From the NCBI RefSeq assembly GCF_000269985.1, contig NC_016109.1:7839001-7903000 (forward strand): 64,000 nucleotides of DNA. The letters are read 5' to 3'. A program made the position numbers and the translations under genes. Each line of letters opens with the position of its first letter. The stretch's first letter is position 1. Of this stretch, positions 50,208 to 59,163 are shown piece after piece. The DNA comes from Kitasatospora setae KM-6054. Its GTDB lineage: Bacteria > Actinomycetota > Actinomycetes > Streptomycetales > Streptomycetaceae. The notes beneath the pieces were generated by a model. The model had not been told where the DNA came from, made no database searches, and saw nothing but the letters and a program-made list of their open reading frames with translations.

Positions 50208-53200
50208 CCGCGGGTGCCGCCGCGGTGCGGGCCGGGCAGGGCGGAGGCCAGCAGCGCGGTGCCGGCGGCGGCGAACTCGCAGGTCTTGAGCAGCAGCAGG
50301 CCGGCCGTCAGCAGCGGGTCGCGGCTGAGCCGCCAGGCGCGGGCGGCGAGCACGGGCAGCCGCCAGGGGCCGGCCTGGGCGGCGAAGTGCCGGGGGTGGC
50401 GGGCGGCGTAGCGTCCGGCGGTGGCGGCGTAGTGGGCCTTCTTGCGCATCGCGGCGCGCAGCGTGGTGCGGCCCTCGTCGTGGATCAGGACGCTGCGGGT
50501 GGTGGCGATCCGGGCGCCGGTGGCGCGGACCCGCAGGTCGAGGTCCTTGTCCTCGGACCAGACCAGTTCCTCGTCGTGGCCGCCGACCCGGTCGTACAGC
50601 TCGCGGCGCAGGCAGCGCAGCGACTCGACCGCCCGGTCGCCGTCCCAGCAGCGCTTCTCCAGCACCTTGCAGCGGGCCCAGAAGCCCTCGCCGACCGATA
50701 CCTCGGGGATCACCAGCGCGTCGTAGCCCTCGTCCTCGATCAGCCGGCGGCACTCGGCGAGCAGGCCGGGCCCGGCGGTCATGTCGGAGTCGAGGTGCAG
50801 CACGACGGCGGCGCTGGTGCGCCGGACGCCGCGCCGGCGGCCCGCGGCCCGGGACGGGTTGTCGCGGGCGAGCCGGACGTCCAGGCCGCGGGCGTGGAAG
50901 GCGGGCAGCGCGGGGGCGAGCGGTTGACTGGTCCGGGTGTCCTCGTTGACCAGCACCTCCAGGCCGTCGCGCTGCTGCACCAGCGAGTCGAGCAGCCGGT
51001 CGATCTGCGGCGCGCTGTCCCGGGTGGGGACGACCACGGCGATCCGGGGCGGTGCGCCCGGGCCGGACGGGCTGGACGGGCCGGACGGGGCGGACGGGGC
51101 GGCGGACATCGGGGGCCTCTCGGGGTCGGGTGCGTGGTCGGGGGCGGGCCCGAGCGCGGGCCCGGGCGCGGGCAGCGGGCGGACGGGGGAGGGCCGGCGC
51201 CGGCCCGGCAGCAGGACGCTCGCGCAGGCCAGCACGGTCGCGGCGGACAGCCCGACGGCGATCCGCCACCAGCGGTCCGGGCCGAACGCGACGCGCAGCT
51301 CGGCGTCGCCGCGCCCCTCGACCAGCCAGCCGGCCCGGTAGCCGTCCAGGGTGAGCGGGCGGGCGCTCCAGCCTGCGGGCAGGCCGGTGAGCTCCCAGCG
51401 CGGGTCGGCGGAGTCGGGCAGGGCGACGGCGACCGGGCCGTCGACGCCGCTCAGCCGGGCCCGCCAGCGCCCGGCGCCGTCCGGGACGGCGGCCACCCGG
51501 GCGGGCGCGGGCCCGGCGGAGTCGACCCGGACGGCCAGCGGCAGCACGGGGGTCAGCCGCAGGCCGGTGTACTCGACCTCGGTGCGGCCCACGTCGTCCC
51601 CGTCGGCGTACAGGAACAGGGTCAGGGCGCGGCTGTCGGCGGGCGGGGCGAGCACCGTGTCCAGGGTGTGCCACTGCGCGCTGTCGGCGGTGCGCGGCAG
51701 TTCGGCGCACCGGCCGGGGCCGTCCTGCCACAGGCACAGCCGGGCCGGACTGCCGCTCACCGTACGGTAGTTCACGGTGAGCCGGTAGCGGCCGGGGCGG
51801 TGTCCGGTGCCGGGTTCGAAGGAGTCGACGGGCACGCTGACGCACGCGGTGTGGGCGCGGGCGGTGAGCCGGACGCCGTCGGTGCCGAGCGGCGTCGCGG
51901 TCAGGCCGGCCTCGGCGAAGCCGCGCCCGTCGGTGCGGCCGCAGTCCTGCAGGGCGCTGAACGCGGGCGGCCCGGCGGCGGGCAGGCCCGGGTCGGCGTC
52001 GACCCGGTGCGGGCCGGGGCCGAGCGGCAGCGGCGCCGGGTCGGCGGCCGGGGCGGCCTCGGCGGCGACGCCCAGCGCGGTGGCGTCCACCGCGCGGTAG
52101 GCGGCGTCGGCCGGGTGGCCGCCGTCCGCGTCCGCGTACCCGTACAGCACCGCGCCGGTGGTGCCGGGGGCCAGTCGCAGCACGGCGCGGAACGGCCGCC
52201 AGTCGTCGGCGGCGGGCAGCCGGCGCTCGATCGCGCAGCTGCCCGGGCCGTCCTGCCACAGGCAGATCCGGGGCGCGCTGCCCCGGTACTCGACGGCGAC
52301 CTCCAGCAGTCCGCCGTCGGGCGTCCCGGCCAGCGGCAGGCGGACGCAGGCGCTGCTGCCCGGTTCGGCACGCAGCTCCCAACTACCTTCCCCGGCAAGG
52401 CTGGTGGCGCCCCCGCAGCCGCCGTCTGCCTGAGCCTCCGGCGCGCCGGTCAGGTCCGGTCCGTCGGCCAGCGCGGCCGCGACCCGGTCGCCCGGGCGGA
52501 CCACCACCGGACGGCCCGGCTCCCAGGGCAGCACCTCGGGCCCGACCAGCAGCGCGGCCGGCTCCGCCCCGGCGGGCAGGTCGAGCCGCAGCTCCGGCGC
52601 GGCCGGCAGCGCGGCGCCGTCGACGGCGGCCCGGCCCGCGTCGGCCAGCCGCACCCCCTCGGCGGTGCGCTCGGGCAGGTACGCGGTGCCCGCCGCCCGG
52701 TCGGCGCGCGCCGCGTACGGGCCGCCGTCCGCGCGCAGCCGCAGCCCGCCGCCGCCCGGGGCGGTGAACGCGAGCCGGGCCGCGTCCACCGGCACGGCCG
52801 GGTCGGCGGTGGTGGCCGCGCCGCGGGCGGCGGCCTCGGCGGTGGTCCGCAGGTCGGCCGCCGGGTCGAGCAGCAGCCCGCCCGACTCGCCTGCGGCGGG
52901 CGGGAGTTCGTACAGGTCGGCGACCTGGGTGGCCAGCGTCCGGCGGGCCCCCGGCAGCCGGTCCAGGGCGGCGGCCAGCGCGGCCGGGTCGGCGGTGGGC
53001 ACGTCGCCCGCCGTCGTCCGCAGGTCGCGGCGGACCAGCACCTGGCCGACCCCCAGCGCCCGCAGCGCGCCCGCCGCCGCGTCCGCGCCGTCCCGGTCGC
53101 CCGCCGCCAGCCCGTCCTCGGCGAGCGCGAGCAGCCGGGCCGGGCCGGAGGCGTTGTCGAAGTAGCCGCCCGGCAGCCGCTGCAGCAGCGGCCGGGTCAG

Positions 53201-54748
53201 CAGGTCGCGCGGCAGGTCGTCCACGCCGTGGAAGCCCCATGCGGTCAGCACCTGGTAGTAGCCCTGCAACGGCAGCTCCAGCACCTTCCCGGCGGCGGCC
53301 GAGCGGTTCGCCGCGTCCGCGACCCGCTGCCAGTCCGCCGGGACGGCCACCGACGCGGACGGCAGCGGCGGCCGCACCTGGGTGACCACCGCGCCCGTCC
53401 ACAGCGGCCACGGGTAGGCCAGCGCGGCGGCGACCGGCACGGCCGCGACGGCCCGCCACCGCCACCGCGCCCGCCTCCGCCACTGCCCCCGGTCGGCGTC
53501 CACGGCGCGCTGCACGGCCGCTCCCGCCAGCACCGCGACGGCGAGCACCAGCAGCACGCCGAACTTGCTCATCGGCTCGCGGAACAGCCACATCCCCGGC
53601 AGGTGCGCGTACAGCCAGCCGTTCACGGCCGCCAGCGGCGCGTGCAGCCCCTTGCAGAGCAGCACCAGCACCAGCGCCGCCCCCGCGACCGCCCGCAGCG
53701 CCCACCGGGTGCGGCGCGGCCCCGGCGGCAGCACCGCGCCCGCCAGCGCCAGCAGCGCCGGCGCCCAGCGCGCCACGCCCCACGGCGCGCCGTCCACCGC
53801 CGCCGCGAACGGGTAGTACTCGGCGTGCGTCCAGCCCCAGTGCGCGTTCAGCGCCAGGATGTTGGGCAGCGTGTTGCGGGCCTGCGTCCACGCCCAGGCC
53901 CGCACGTTGGTCTGCGCGCTGAAGTCCGCCCCCGCCCCGCCGCCGGCCAGCGTCACCGCCTGCGGCAGCAGCCACCACAGCTGCGCCAGCACCAGCAGCG
54001 GCAGCGCCCGCCCGACCAGCCGCAGCACCGGTCGGTACCGCCCGCCGGTCAGCGGCGCGGCGGCCAGCGCCAGCACCGCGACCGCGCCCGCCGTCACCGC
54101 CAGCAGCGGCGGGTTCATCCCCAGGTAGCACAGCGGCAGCGAGGTCAGCGCGACCGTCCGGGCCCGCACCCGCCGCCCCGCCGCCGCGTGCAGCAGGTGC
54201 CCGCCGAACCACGCCACCAGCGCCGTCGCCAGCACCGGCAGCGGATTCAGCAGCGACACCAGCGTGTAGACGTTCACCGCCGCCAGCAGCCCCGCCGTCG
54301 CCGCCGCCAGCGGATGCCGCAGCCACACCGACGCCAGCCACGCCGCCCCCGTCGCCGCCCCCGCCAGCACCAGCGCGTACAGCACCGCCTGCGCGACCCC
54401 CGGCCCCAGCCCCAGCAGCCCGCACAGCCGCACCAGCAGCAGGTCCGGCAGCCGCACCACCTCGTACGAGGGCCCGCCGGTCCCGGTGATCTGGTGCCCC
54501 CAGACGCTCCCCAGCTCCGCCCCCAGCGCCTCCCGCCGGAACGGCCCGACGTCCCCCGTCGCGAACTCCCGCCCCGGCCGGAACCACAGCAGCGGCAGCG
54601 CCCCCGCCACCACCCCGGGCACCCCCCACCGCACCAGCCCGTCCCGGCGCCGGTGCGCCGCCCCCCGGACGGCACGCCACACCCGCCGCGCGGAACCCGG
54701 CGGTGCGGCGGCGACAGGACGACGGGGAACGGGAACGAGCGCGGTCAT
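50204..54748 (-). CDS. GT-C (AftD-like, DUF3367) and GT2 fusion protein
   Basis: A 1514-residue membrane protein. Residues 1-460 hold about 11-13 membrane helices (VPGVVAGALPLLWFRPGREF at the start), with FATGDVGPFR in the first outer loop, as in lipid-linked-sugar arabinosyltransferase-like (DUF3367) enzymes. A large outer domain with beta-sandwich repeats (CVRLPLAG, CLWQDGPGSC, CLWQDGPGRC) covers 460-1165. A helix at about 1170 returns the chain to the cytosol. A family 2 glycosyltransferase follows (IAVVVPTRDSAPQIDRLLDS, VLHLDSDMT as DXD, WSEDKDLDLR). No stop separates the two parts; an internal ATG near 51112 with GAGAGG upstream could also give the GT2 alone. The stop overlaps the sortase start. 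Confidence 0.85.
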   Translation of the reverse strand: MTALVPVPRRPVAAAPPGSARRVWRAVRGAAHRRRDGLVRWGVPGVVAGALPLLWFRPGREFATGDVGPFRREALGAELGSVWGHQITGTGGPSYEVVRLPDLLLVRLCGLLGLGPGVAQAVLYALVLAGAATGAAWLASVWLRHPLAAATAGLLAAVNVYTLVSLLNPLPVLATALVAWFGGHLLHAAAGRRVRARTVALTSLPLCYLGMNPPLLAVTAGAVAVLALAAAPLTGGRYRPVLRLVGRALPLLVLAQLWWLLPQAVTLAGGGAGADFSAQTNVRAWAWTQARNTLPNILALNAHWGWTHAEYYPFAAAVDGAPWGVARWAPALLALAGAVLPPGPRRTRWALRAVAGAALVLVLLCKGLHAPLAAVNGWLYAHLPGMWLFREPMSKFGVLLVLAVAVLAGAAVQRAVDADRGQWRRRARWRWRAVAAVPVAAALAYPWPLWTGAVVTQVRPPLPSASVAVPADWQRVADAANRSAAAGKVLELPLQGYYQVLTAWGFHGVDDLPRDLLTRPLLQRLPGGYFDNASGPARLLALAEDGLAAGDRDGADAAAGALRALGVGQVLVRRDLRTTAGDVPTADPAALAAALDRLPGARRTLATQVADLYELPPAAGESGGLLLDPAADLRTTAEAAARGAATTADPAVPVDAARLAFTAPGGGGLRLRADGGPYAARADRAAGTAYLPERTAEGVRLADAGRAAVDGAALPAAPELRLDLPAGAEPAALLVGPEVLPWEPGRPVVVRPGDRVAAALADGPDLTGAPEAQADGGCGGATSLAGEGSWELRAEPGSSACVRLPLAGTPDGGLLEVAVEYRGSAPRICLWQDGPGSCAIERRLPAADDWRPFRAVLRLAPGTTGAVLYGYADADGGHPADAAYRAVDATALGVAAEAAPAADPAPLPLGPGPHRVDADPGLPAAGPPAFSALQDCGRTDGRGFAEAGLTATPLGTDGVRLTARAHTACVSVPVDSFEPGTGHRPGRYRLTVNYRTVSGSPARLCLWQDGPGRCAELPRTADSAQWHTLDTVLAPPADSRALTLFLYADGDDVGRTEVEYTGLRLTPVLPLAVRVDSAGPAPARVAAVPDGAGRWRARLSGVDGPVAVALPDSADPRWELTGLPAGWSARPLTLDGYRAGWLVEGRGDAELRVAFGPDRWWRIAVGLSAATVLACASVLLPGRRRPSPVRPLPAPGPALGPAPDHAPDPERPPMSAAPSAPSGPSSPSGPGAPPRIAVVVPTRDSAPQIDRLLDSLVQQRDGLEVLVNEDTRTSQPLAPALPAFHARGLDVRLARDNPSRAAGRRRGVRRTSAAVVLHLDSDMTAGPGLLAECRRLIEDEGYDALVIPEVSVGEGFWARCKVLEKRCWDGDRAVESLRCLRRELYDRVGGHDEELVWSEDKDLDLRVRATGARIATTRSVLIHDEGRTTLRAAMRKKAHYAATAGRYAARHPRHFAAQAGPWRLPVLAARAWRLSRDPLLTAGLLLLKTCEFAAAGTALLASALPGPHRGGTRG

Positions 54749-54795
54749 CGCGGGGCACCGCCGGAGGAGGAGAGGAGGACGGGGAGCAAGAGCGG

Positions 54796-54989
54796 CGCCA
54801 ACTGCCGTGCGGCGCGCGGCGCGTGAGCGCTCGGAGGGCGGAAGTGCTTGCCGGGCGCGGCGGTTGGTCCGCTGGGCCGGGGGGCCGCCAACTGCCGTGC
54901 GGCGCGGGGTGCGTGGGCGGCCTGGCGGCCTGGGTGCGGGTCGGCAGCCCGAGGTGGCGCCAACTGCCGTGCGGCGCGGGGTGCGTGGG
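54796..54989. repeat. Three dispersed direct repeats of about 32 bp
   Basis: CGCCAACTGCCGTGCGGCGC begins copies at 54796, 54886 and 54958. Copies two and three are identical over 32 bp (54886-54917, 54958-54989); copy one matches for the first 21 bp and then diverges. The third copy ends 3 bp from the stop of the GT4 gene. All lie in the 244-bp gap upstream of the GT fusion gene. Each core contains the small dyad GCCG-TG-CGGC. They may be binding sites or a small interspersed repeat. Confidence 0.75.
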
Positions 54990-54992
54990 TGG

Positions 54993-56102
54993 TCATCGGG
55001 GGCCGCTGCCCGGGGTGGCGGAGGTGAGGCGGGGGGCGAGGGCGGCGGCTTCGACGGCGGTGCGGAGGACGGCTTCGGCGACCTCGTCCCAGGGGAGGGC
55101 GCCGCCGGCCCAGCCGGCGGGGGCCGGGGCGGCGGCCAGGGCGGGCAGGTGTTCGGCGAGTTCGCGGGCGAGGGCGGCGGGGTGCGGGGCGACCAGTCGG
55201 CCGCCCGCGGCGGGCACGGAGTCGCACAGGCCGGGGCGGCGGTAGCCGATCGTCGGGGTGCCCATCGCGGCGGCCTCGTCGACCACCAGGGCCCAGCCCT
55301 CGCGGATCGAGGTGGCCACCAACACGTGGGCCCGAGCCAGCAGTTCGTCGCGCCGGGCGGTCGGCACCCGGCCGTGGAAGACCGTCCCCGGCGGGGCCAG
55401 CCGCTCCAGCCGGGCCCGCTCGGGGCCGTCGCCGACGACCCACAGCCGGGCCTCCGGCATCCGGCGGCGCAGCAGCGCGAACGCCGCCAGCACGTGGTCG
55501 ACCCGCTTGACCGGCGACAGCCGTCCCACGAACAGCACCGTCGGCGCCTGCTCGCGCGGGACGGCCGGGCGCGGCCGCCGGGTCAGCCCCTCCGGGACGA
55601 GGTGCAGGTCGCGCAGGCCGTACGCGCGCAGCGAGTCCCGGCTGGACGGCGAGACGGTGAGCACCGGCGTCCCGCGCAGCGAGCGCAGCCAGTGCGGCTC
55701 GGCGACGTACCGGCCCAGCCAGGACAGCGGCGCGGGGAACCGGGCGTCCCAGATCTCCCGCGCCACCTGGTGCACCAGCGCGACCGTCGGCGTCCCCGCC
55801 GACCAGGCGGCGCAGCCGAACGGGCGGGTGTTCACCTCGTCCACCAGCAGGTCGAACCGGCCCGCGCCGTGCGTCCCGTACCACTGCCGGGCCGCCCGGT
55901 ACACGCCCAGCGGGCCGCCGCCGCGGACGATCCGCACCCCCGCGCGGGACTCCGTCGCGGGGGCGCCGGGCGCGGCGGCGGTCACCAGCGTGACCCGGTG
56001 TCCGGCGGCGGCCCAGCGGGTGAGCACCTCGTGGGTGTACACCTCGGCGCCGCCGGCCTCCGGGTGGGCGGTGTCCTTCCAGTTGAAGACGCAGATGCGC
56101 AT
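54993..56102 (-). CDS. Family 4 glycosyltransferase
   Basis: A 369-residue cytosolic GT-B enzyme. MRICVFNWKDTAHPEAGGAE gives the N-terminal Gly-rich nucleotide loop, followed by VYTHEVLTRWAAAGH. The C-terminal domain has VLFVGRLSPVKRVDHVLAAF, LWVVGDGPE, and SIREGWALVVDEAAAMGTPT, the EX7E motif of retaining family 4 enzymes. It should add a sugar from a nucleotide donor to a lipid-linked acceptor. ATG 56102 is the only good start. It lies between the GT fusion and the flippase/GT2 gene, all in one direction, so it is probably part of the same glycan operon. Sugar specificity cannot be read. Confidence 0.92.
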   Translation of the reverse strand: MRICVFNWKDTAHPEAGGAEVYTHEVLTRWAAAGHRVTLVTAAAPGAPATESRAGVRIVRGGGPLGVYRAARQWYGTHGAGRFDLLVDEVNTRPFGCAAWSAGTPTVALVHQVAREIWDARFPAPLSWLGRYVAEPHWLRSLRGTPVLTVSPSSRDSLRAYGLRDLHLVPEGLTRRPRPAVPREQAPTVLFVGRLSPVKRVDHVLAAFALLRRRMPEARLWVVGDGPERARLERLAPPGTVFHGRVPTARRDELLARAHVLVATSIREGWALVVDEAAAMGTPTIGYRRPGLCDSVPAAGGRLVAPHPAALARELAEHLPALAAAPAPAGWAGGALPWDEVAEAVLRTAVEAAALAPRLTSATPGSGPR

Positions 56103-56158
56103 GGCCTCGGCTCAGGTCGTGGGATGGGGTGGGGTGGGAAGGGGGGCCGGTGGGCGGG

Positions 56159-58306
56159 TCAGCCCGCGTTGTCGGGGAGGGCGCGCAGGACGGGCCGGGG
56201 GTCGACGGCGGTGGTGGCGGGGACGGGTGCGCTCCGGGGGGTGCGGTGGAGCCGGGCGCCGAGCCGGAGGGCCTCGGCCAGCATCCGCAGGGCGGTCCGG
56301 GGGCGGACGGTGCTGCCGGTGCGGGGGCGGACGGTGACCGGGACCTCGGCGATCCGGCGGTGCCCGTGGCGGTGCAGCAGGGCGAGCAGCTCCAGGTCGA
56401 AGACGAAGCCGTCCTCGCGGCACAGCGGCAGCACCCCGGCCAGCGCCTCGCGGCGGAACACCTTCAGCCCGGTCTGGGTGTCGCGCACCGGCAGCCGGAA
56501 CAGCAGCCGGGCCAGCAGCCGGAACGCGCCGGAGCAGACCCGCCGGACCCGCCCGTGCTGCAGCCGCTTGACGCCGACCGCCGCGTCCGCGCCGGAGCGG
56601 CGGGCCGCGTCCAGCAGGCCGGGCAGCAGTTCGGCGGCCAGGTCGCCGTCCGCGTCGATGAAGGCGATCCAGCGCCCCCGGCACTGCCGGAACCCGGTGC
56701 GCAGCGCGGCACCCTTGCCCCGGTTGGCGGCGTGCCCGAGCCGGCGCAGCCGGCGGTGGCCGAGCCGGGCGACCCGGCGGCCGCTGCCGTCGGTGCACCC
56801 GTCGTCGACGGCCAGCACCTCGTAGCTGGCGCCCTGCCGGTCCAGCACGCGCAGCAGCCCGGCCAGGTGGCGGGCGACCGCCGGGCCGGGGTTGTAGTAG
56901 GGGACGACCACGCTGAGCTCGATCCGGGCGGCCCGGTCGATCTCGTGCACGGCCTCCCGGGCGGCCTCGGGCGCCGTCCCGGCCTCGGCCTCGGACCCGG
57001 CCCGGGCGGCCGGCAGCGCCGGCGCTGCCGGGCCCGGGCGCAGGCCGGTGCCGGGCAGCGCGCAGGCCACCGCCAGCAGGACGGCCAGCGCGTGCGCGGC
57101 GGCGATGCCCGGCGCGGTGGCCGGGAAGCACGCCAGCAGCGCCGGGAACACCAGCGCGCCCGCCCAGCCGCCCAGCGGGGCGCCGCCGTGCGCGGCCCGG
57201 TAGTGCAGCAGCACGGTCAGCACCAGCAGCGCCGTCGCGTCGATCCCGAGCAGCAGGCCGAGCCCCGGTCCGACGGCGAAACCGGCGCCGAACACCAGCG
57301 GCAGCACCGTGCCGCCGCCCGCCATCAGCACCAGCGCCGTGCCCGCCCCCGCCAGCACGGCCGCGCCCAGCGCGCGGGTCAGCGCCCGGGCGGCGGTGCG
57401 GCGGTCCGCGGAGGCCAGTCGGCCGAGCAGCAGCAGCACGATCAGGTTCGCGCAGGCCAGCGACGCCTTGGCGAGCTGCGCGCCCGCGCCGTACCCGCCG
57501 GCCGCCTCGCCGCTCAACCAGTGCCGGGCGCACAGCAGATCGGCCCCGGTCAGCACCCACAGCCCGGCGAACCCGCTCACCGACCGCGCCAGCACCCGCC
57601 GTTCGACCCGCAGCGGCAGCCCGCCGGGACGCCGCGCGGGCAGCCGGACGAACAGCAGCCCGGCGGTCACGCACTCGCCGCACAGCGTCGCCGCCAGCAC
57701 CGCGCCCACCCCCGCCCCGCACCACAGCGCGAACCCGGCCCCCGCCAGTCGGACGAACGCCCCGACCAGCAGCGGCCAGGACGCCGCCACCGGCCCCCGG
57801 CTCCCCAGCGCGTGCGCCCACAGCACCGCCACCGCCGTGCTCGGCACCAGCACCGCCGCGGTCAGCACCACCGGCAGCGGCCCGGACAGCCGCAGCAGCC
57901 CCGCCACCGGGACCGCCACCGCCCCGGCCACCAGCGCGGCCGGGACCGCGCACCGCACGGCCCGCCACAGCAGCGGCCGCGGATCGACGCCGGCCCCGGC
58001 CGCGCCGGCCGCGCGCAGGACGGCGGCGGCGACCACCGTCTGCACGGCGGCCAGCGCGACGCCGACCGCCGCGAGCAGCCCCAGGAGCGCGGCCAGCGCC
58101 CCGTAGCGGTCGGGGCCGAGCAGGTGCCCGGCGGCGGTGTGCAGGCCGAGGTCGGCCAAGCCGCGCAGCGCGAGCAGCACGCCGGCCGCGGCCGCGGCCG
58201 GGCCGGCGGGCAGACCGGGGCCGGTGGCCCGGGACTCCTCGGCGGAGTCCCGGGCCACCGGCCCGTCGGCGGTCACCGCGTGGGCGGATGCCGGAGGTCG
58301 CGTCAT
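56159..58306 (-). CDS. Flippase (MOP/Wzx-like) and GT2 fusion protein
   Basis: A 715-residue membrane protein. Residues 35-430 hold about 12 membrane helices with the start pattern of polysaccharide flippases (GLHTAAGHLLGPDRYGALAA). A short linker leads to a family 2, dolichol-phosphate-mannose-synthase-like transferase (about 463-690): ELSVVVPYYNPG, VDDGCTDGSG, FIDADGDL as DXD, DTQTGLKVFRREAL and FDLELLALLHRHG. The GT2 probably charges a lipid carrier with sugar and the flippase moves it. ATG 58306 is the longest start and is 10 bp from the previous gene, but it has no good ribosome site. A perfect 21-bp stem hairpin lies at codons 15-30, so a later GTG start is possible. Confidence 0.85.
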   Translation of the reverse strand: MTRPPASAHAVTADGPVARDSAEESRATGPGLPAGPAAAAAGVLLALRGLADLGLHTAAGHLLGPDRYGALAALLGLLAAVGVALAAVQTVVAAAVLRAAGAAGAGVDPRPLLWRAVRCAVPAALVAGAVAVPVAGLLRLSGPLPVVLTAAVLVPSTAVAVLWAHALGSRGPVAASWPLLVGAFVRLAGAGFALWCGAGVGAVLAATLCGECVTAGLLFVRLPARRPGGLPLRVERRVLARSVSGFAGLWVLTGADLLCARHWLSGEAAGGYGAGAQLAKASLACANLIVLLLLGRLASADRRTAARALTRALGAAVLAGAGTALVLMAGGGTVLPLVFGAGFAVGPGLGLLLGIDATALLVLTVLLHYRAAHGGAPLGGWAGALVFPALLACFPATAPGIAAAHALAVLLAVACALPGTGLRPGPAAPALPAARAGSEAEAGTAPEAAREAVHEIDRAARIELSVVVPYYNPGPAVARHLAGLLRVLDRQGASYEVLAVDDGCTDGSGRRVARLGHRRLRRLGHAANRGKGAALRTGFRQCRGRWIAFIDADGDLAAELLPGLLDAARRSGADAAVGVKRLQHGRVRRVCSGAFRLLARLLFRLPVRDTQTGLKVFRREALAGVLPLCREDGFVFDLELLALLHRHGHRRIAEVPVTVRPRTGSTVRPRTALRMLAEALRLGARLHRTPRSAPVPATTAVDPRPVLRALPDNAG
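58218..58264. terminator. Perfect 21-bp stem hairpin near the flippase/GT2 start
   Basis: Positions 58218-58238 and 58244-58264 are exact complements around the loop TCGGC. It follows the LAXTG gene (read leftward) by about 50 bp. That is the expected place for its terminator. It is also inside the annotated first 30 codons of the next gene, so either the true start is downstream or the hairpin limits translation. Confidence 0.65.
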
Positions 58307-58316
58307 CGCCGCCCGT

Positions 58317-58898
58317 TCAACCGCGCGACCTGCGGTACATCCGCCGGCCGGTCAGCGCCGCACCGGCCACCAGCGCCAGCCCGGCCGCCGCGACGCCCGC
58401 GGCCTCGCCGCCGCTCCAGCCGGCCGAGGCGGTGGCGGCGCCACCGGTGTCGGCCAGGTGGCGGCCGCCCCTGCCGACCACCTGCAGGGTCAGCGAGTCG
58501 ACCTGGGTGCCGCCGCGCGCGGACGGGCCGGTGGCCCGGACGGTGTAGCTGCCGGGGGAGGTGCCGGCCGGCACGGTGAACGTCTTGGTGAACGTGCCGG
58601 AGGCGTCGGCGTTGGCGCTGCCGAGCGAGGCGCCGCCCGGGGAGACGGTCAACTCGACCGTCGCGCCCGGCTGGTAGCCGCCGCCCGAGACGGTCACGCT
58701 GCTGCCCGGGACGAGGCCGGAGGTCCGGCCGGAGGCGCTCAGCGTGCCGGTGCTGAGCGGATAGCTGCCCGCCGCGGGCGCCAGCGTGTCGAACACCGGC
58801 GCGGCCGCCGCGGCGGCGGGCGCGGCCAGCGCGGCGCCGGAGGCGAACAGCAGGGCGGCCGCGCCGTAGCGCAGCACGCCCCTGGGGGGACTGGTCAT
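58317..58898 (-). CDS. LAXTG cell-wall-anchored surface protein
   Basis: A 193-residue exported protein. A signal peptide covers about 1-33 (GAAALLFASGAALAAPAAAA). One Ig-like beta-sandwich domain follows (VTVSGGGYQPGATVELTVSP). The sorting signal is HLADTGG near residue 149, then a hydrophobic helix (AAGVAAAGLALVAGAAL) and a basic end, RRMYRRSRG. LADTG fits the LAXTG signal used by class E sortases, and such a sortase is encoded at 49557-50207. ATG 58898 has CAGGAG 6 nt upstream. It probably displays on, or caps, the surface glycan made by this cluster. Confidence 0.9.
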   Translation of the reverse strand: MTSPPRGVLRYGAAALLFASGAALAAPAAAAAAPVFDTLAPAAGSYPLSTGTLSASGRTSGLVPGSSVTVSGGGYQPGATVELTVSPGGASLGSANADASGTFTKTFTVPAGTSPGSYTVRATGPSARGGTQVDSLTLQVVGRGGRHLADTGGAATASAGWSGGEAAGVAAAGLALVAGAALTGRRMYRRSRG

Positions 58899-58973
58899 GT
58901 GGGCTCCTGCCAGGAGAGGGGTTCGGACCCGGGCGCGTTCACCCGGGCTGCCCGCACAGCCATTGACCGCCGC

Positions 58974-58991
58974 CGGTGCGCTGACGCACCG
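58974..58991. promoter_or_regulatory. Small dyad in divergent promoter region
   Basis: CGGTGCG (58974-58980) and CGCACCG (58985-58991) form a perfect 7-bp inverted repeat with a 4-nt spacer. A TTGACC box lies at 58963-58968. It sits between the LAXTG gene and the FkbM methyltransferase gene and may control either. Confidence 0.4.
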
Positions 58992-59163
58992 TCACCACGT
59001 GATTCACCCGGAGGGCCCGGTGCCCGCTGCGCCGCCCGGGTGGTCCGGGCCGCCGATCCGGGGTGGCCGCTGCGCGCCGGGCCCGATCGGCGGTACCTGG
59101 TCGGCGGAAGCAGCGGTAGCGGGGGAAACGGCAGAGGCGGCAGCGCCGAGGAGAGGTGGAGTG

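Noticed and set aside
54745..54990. Protein-coding tail with HAPRAARQLA repeats
   Set aside because: The leftward frame through the three direct repeats has no start, no ribosome site and no other protein-like sequence. The DNA repeat itself is the signal.
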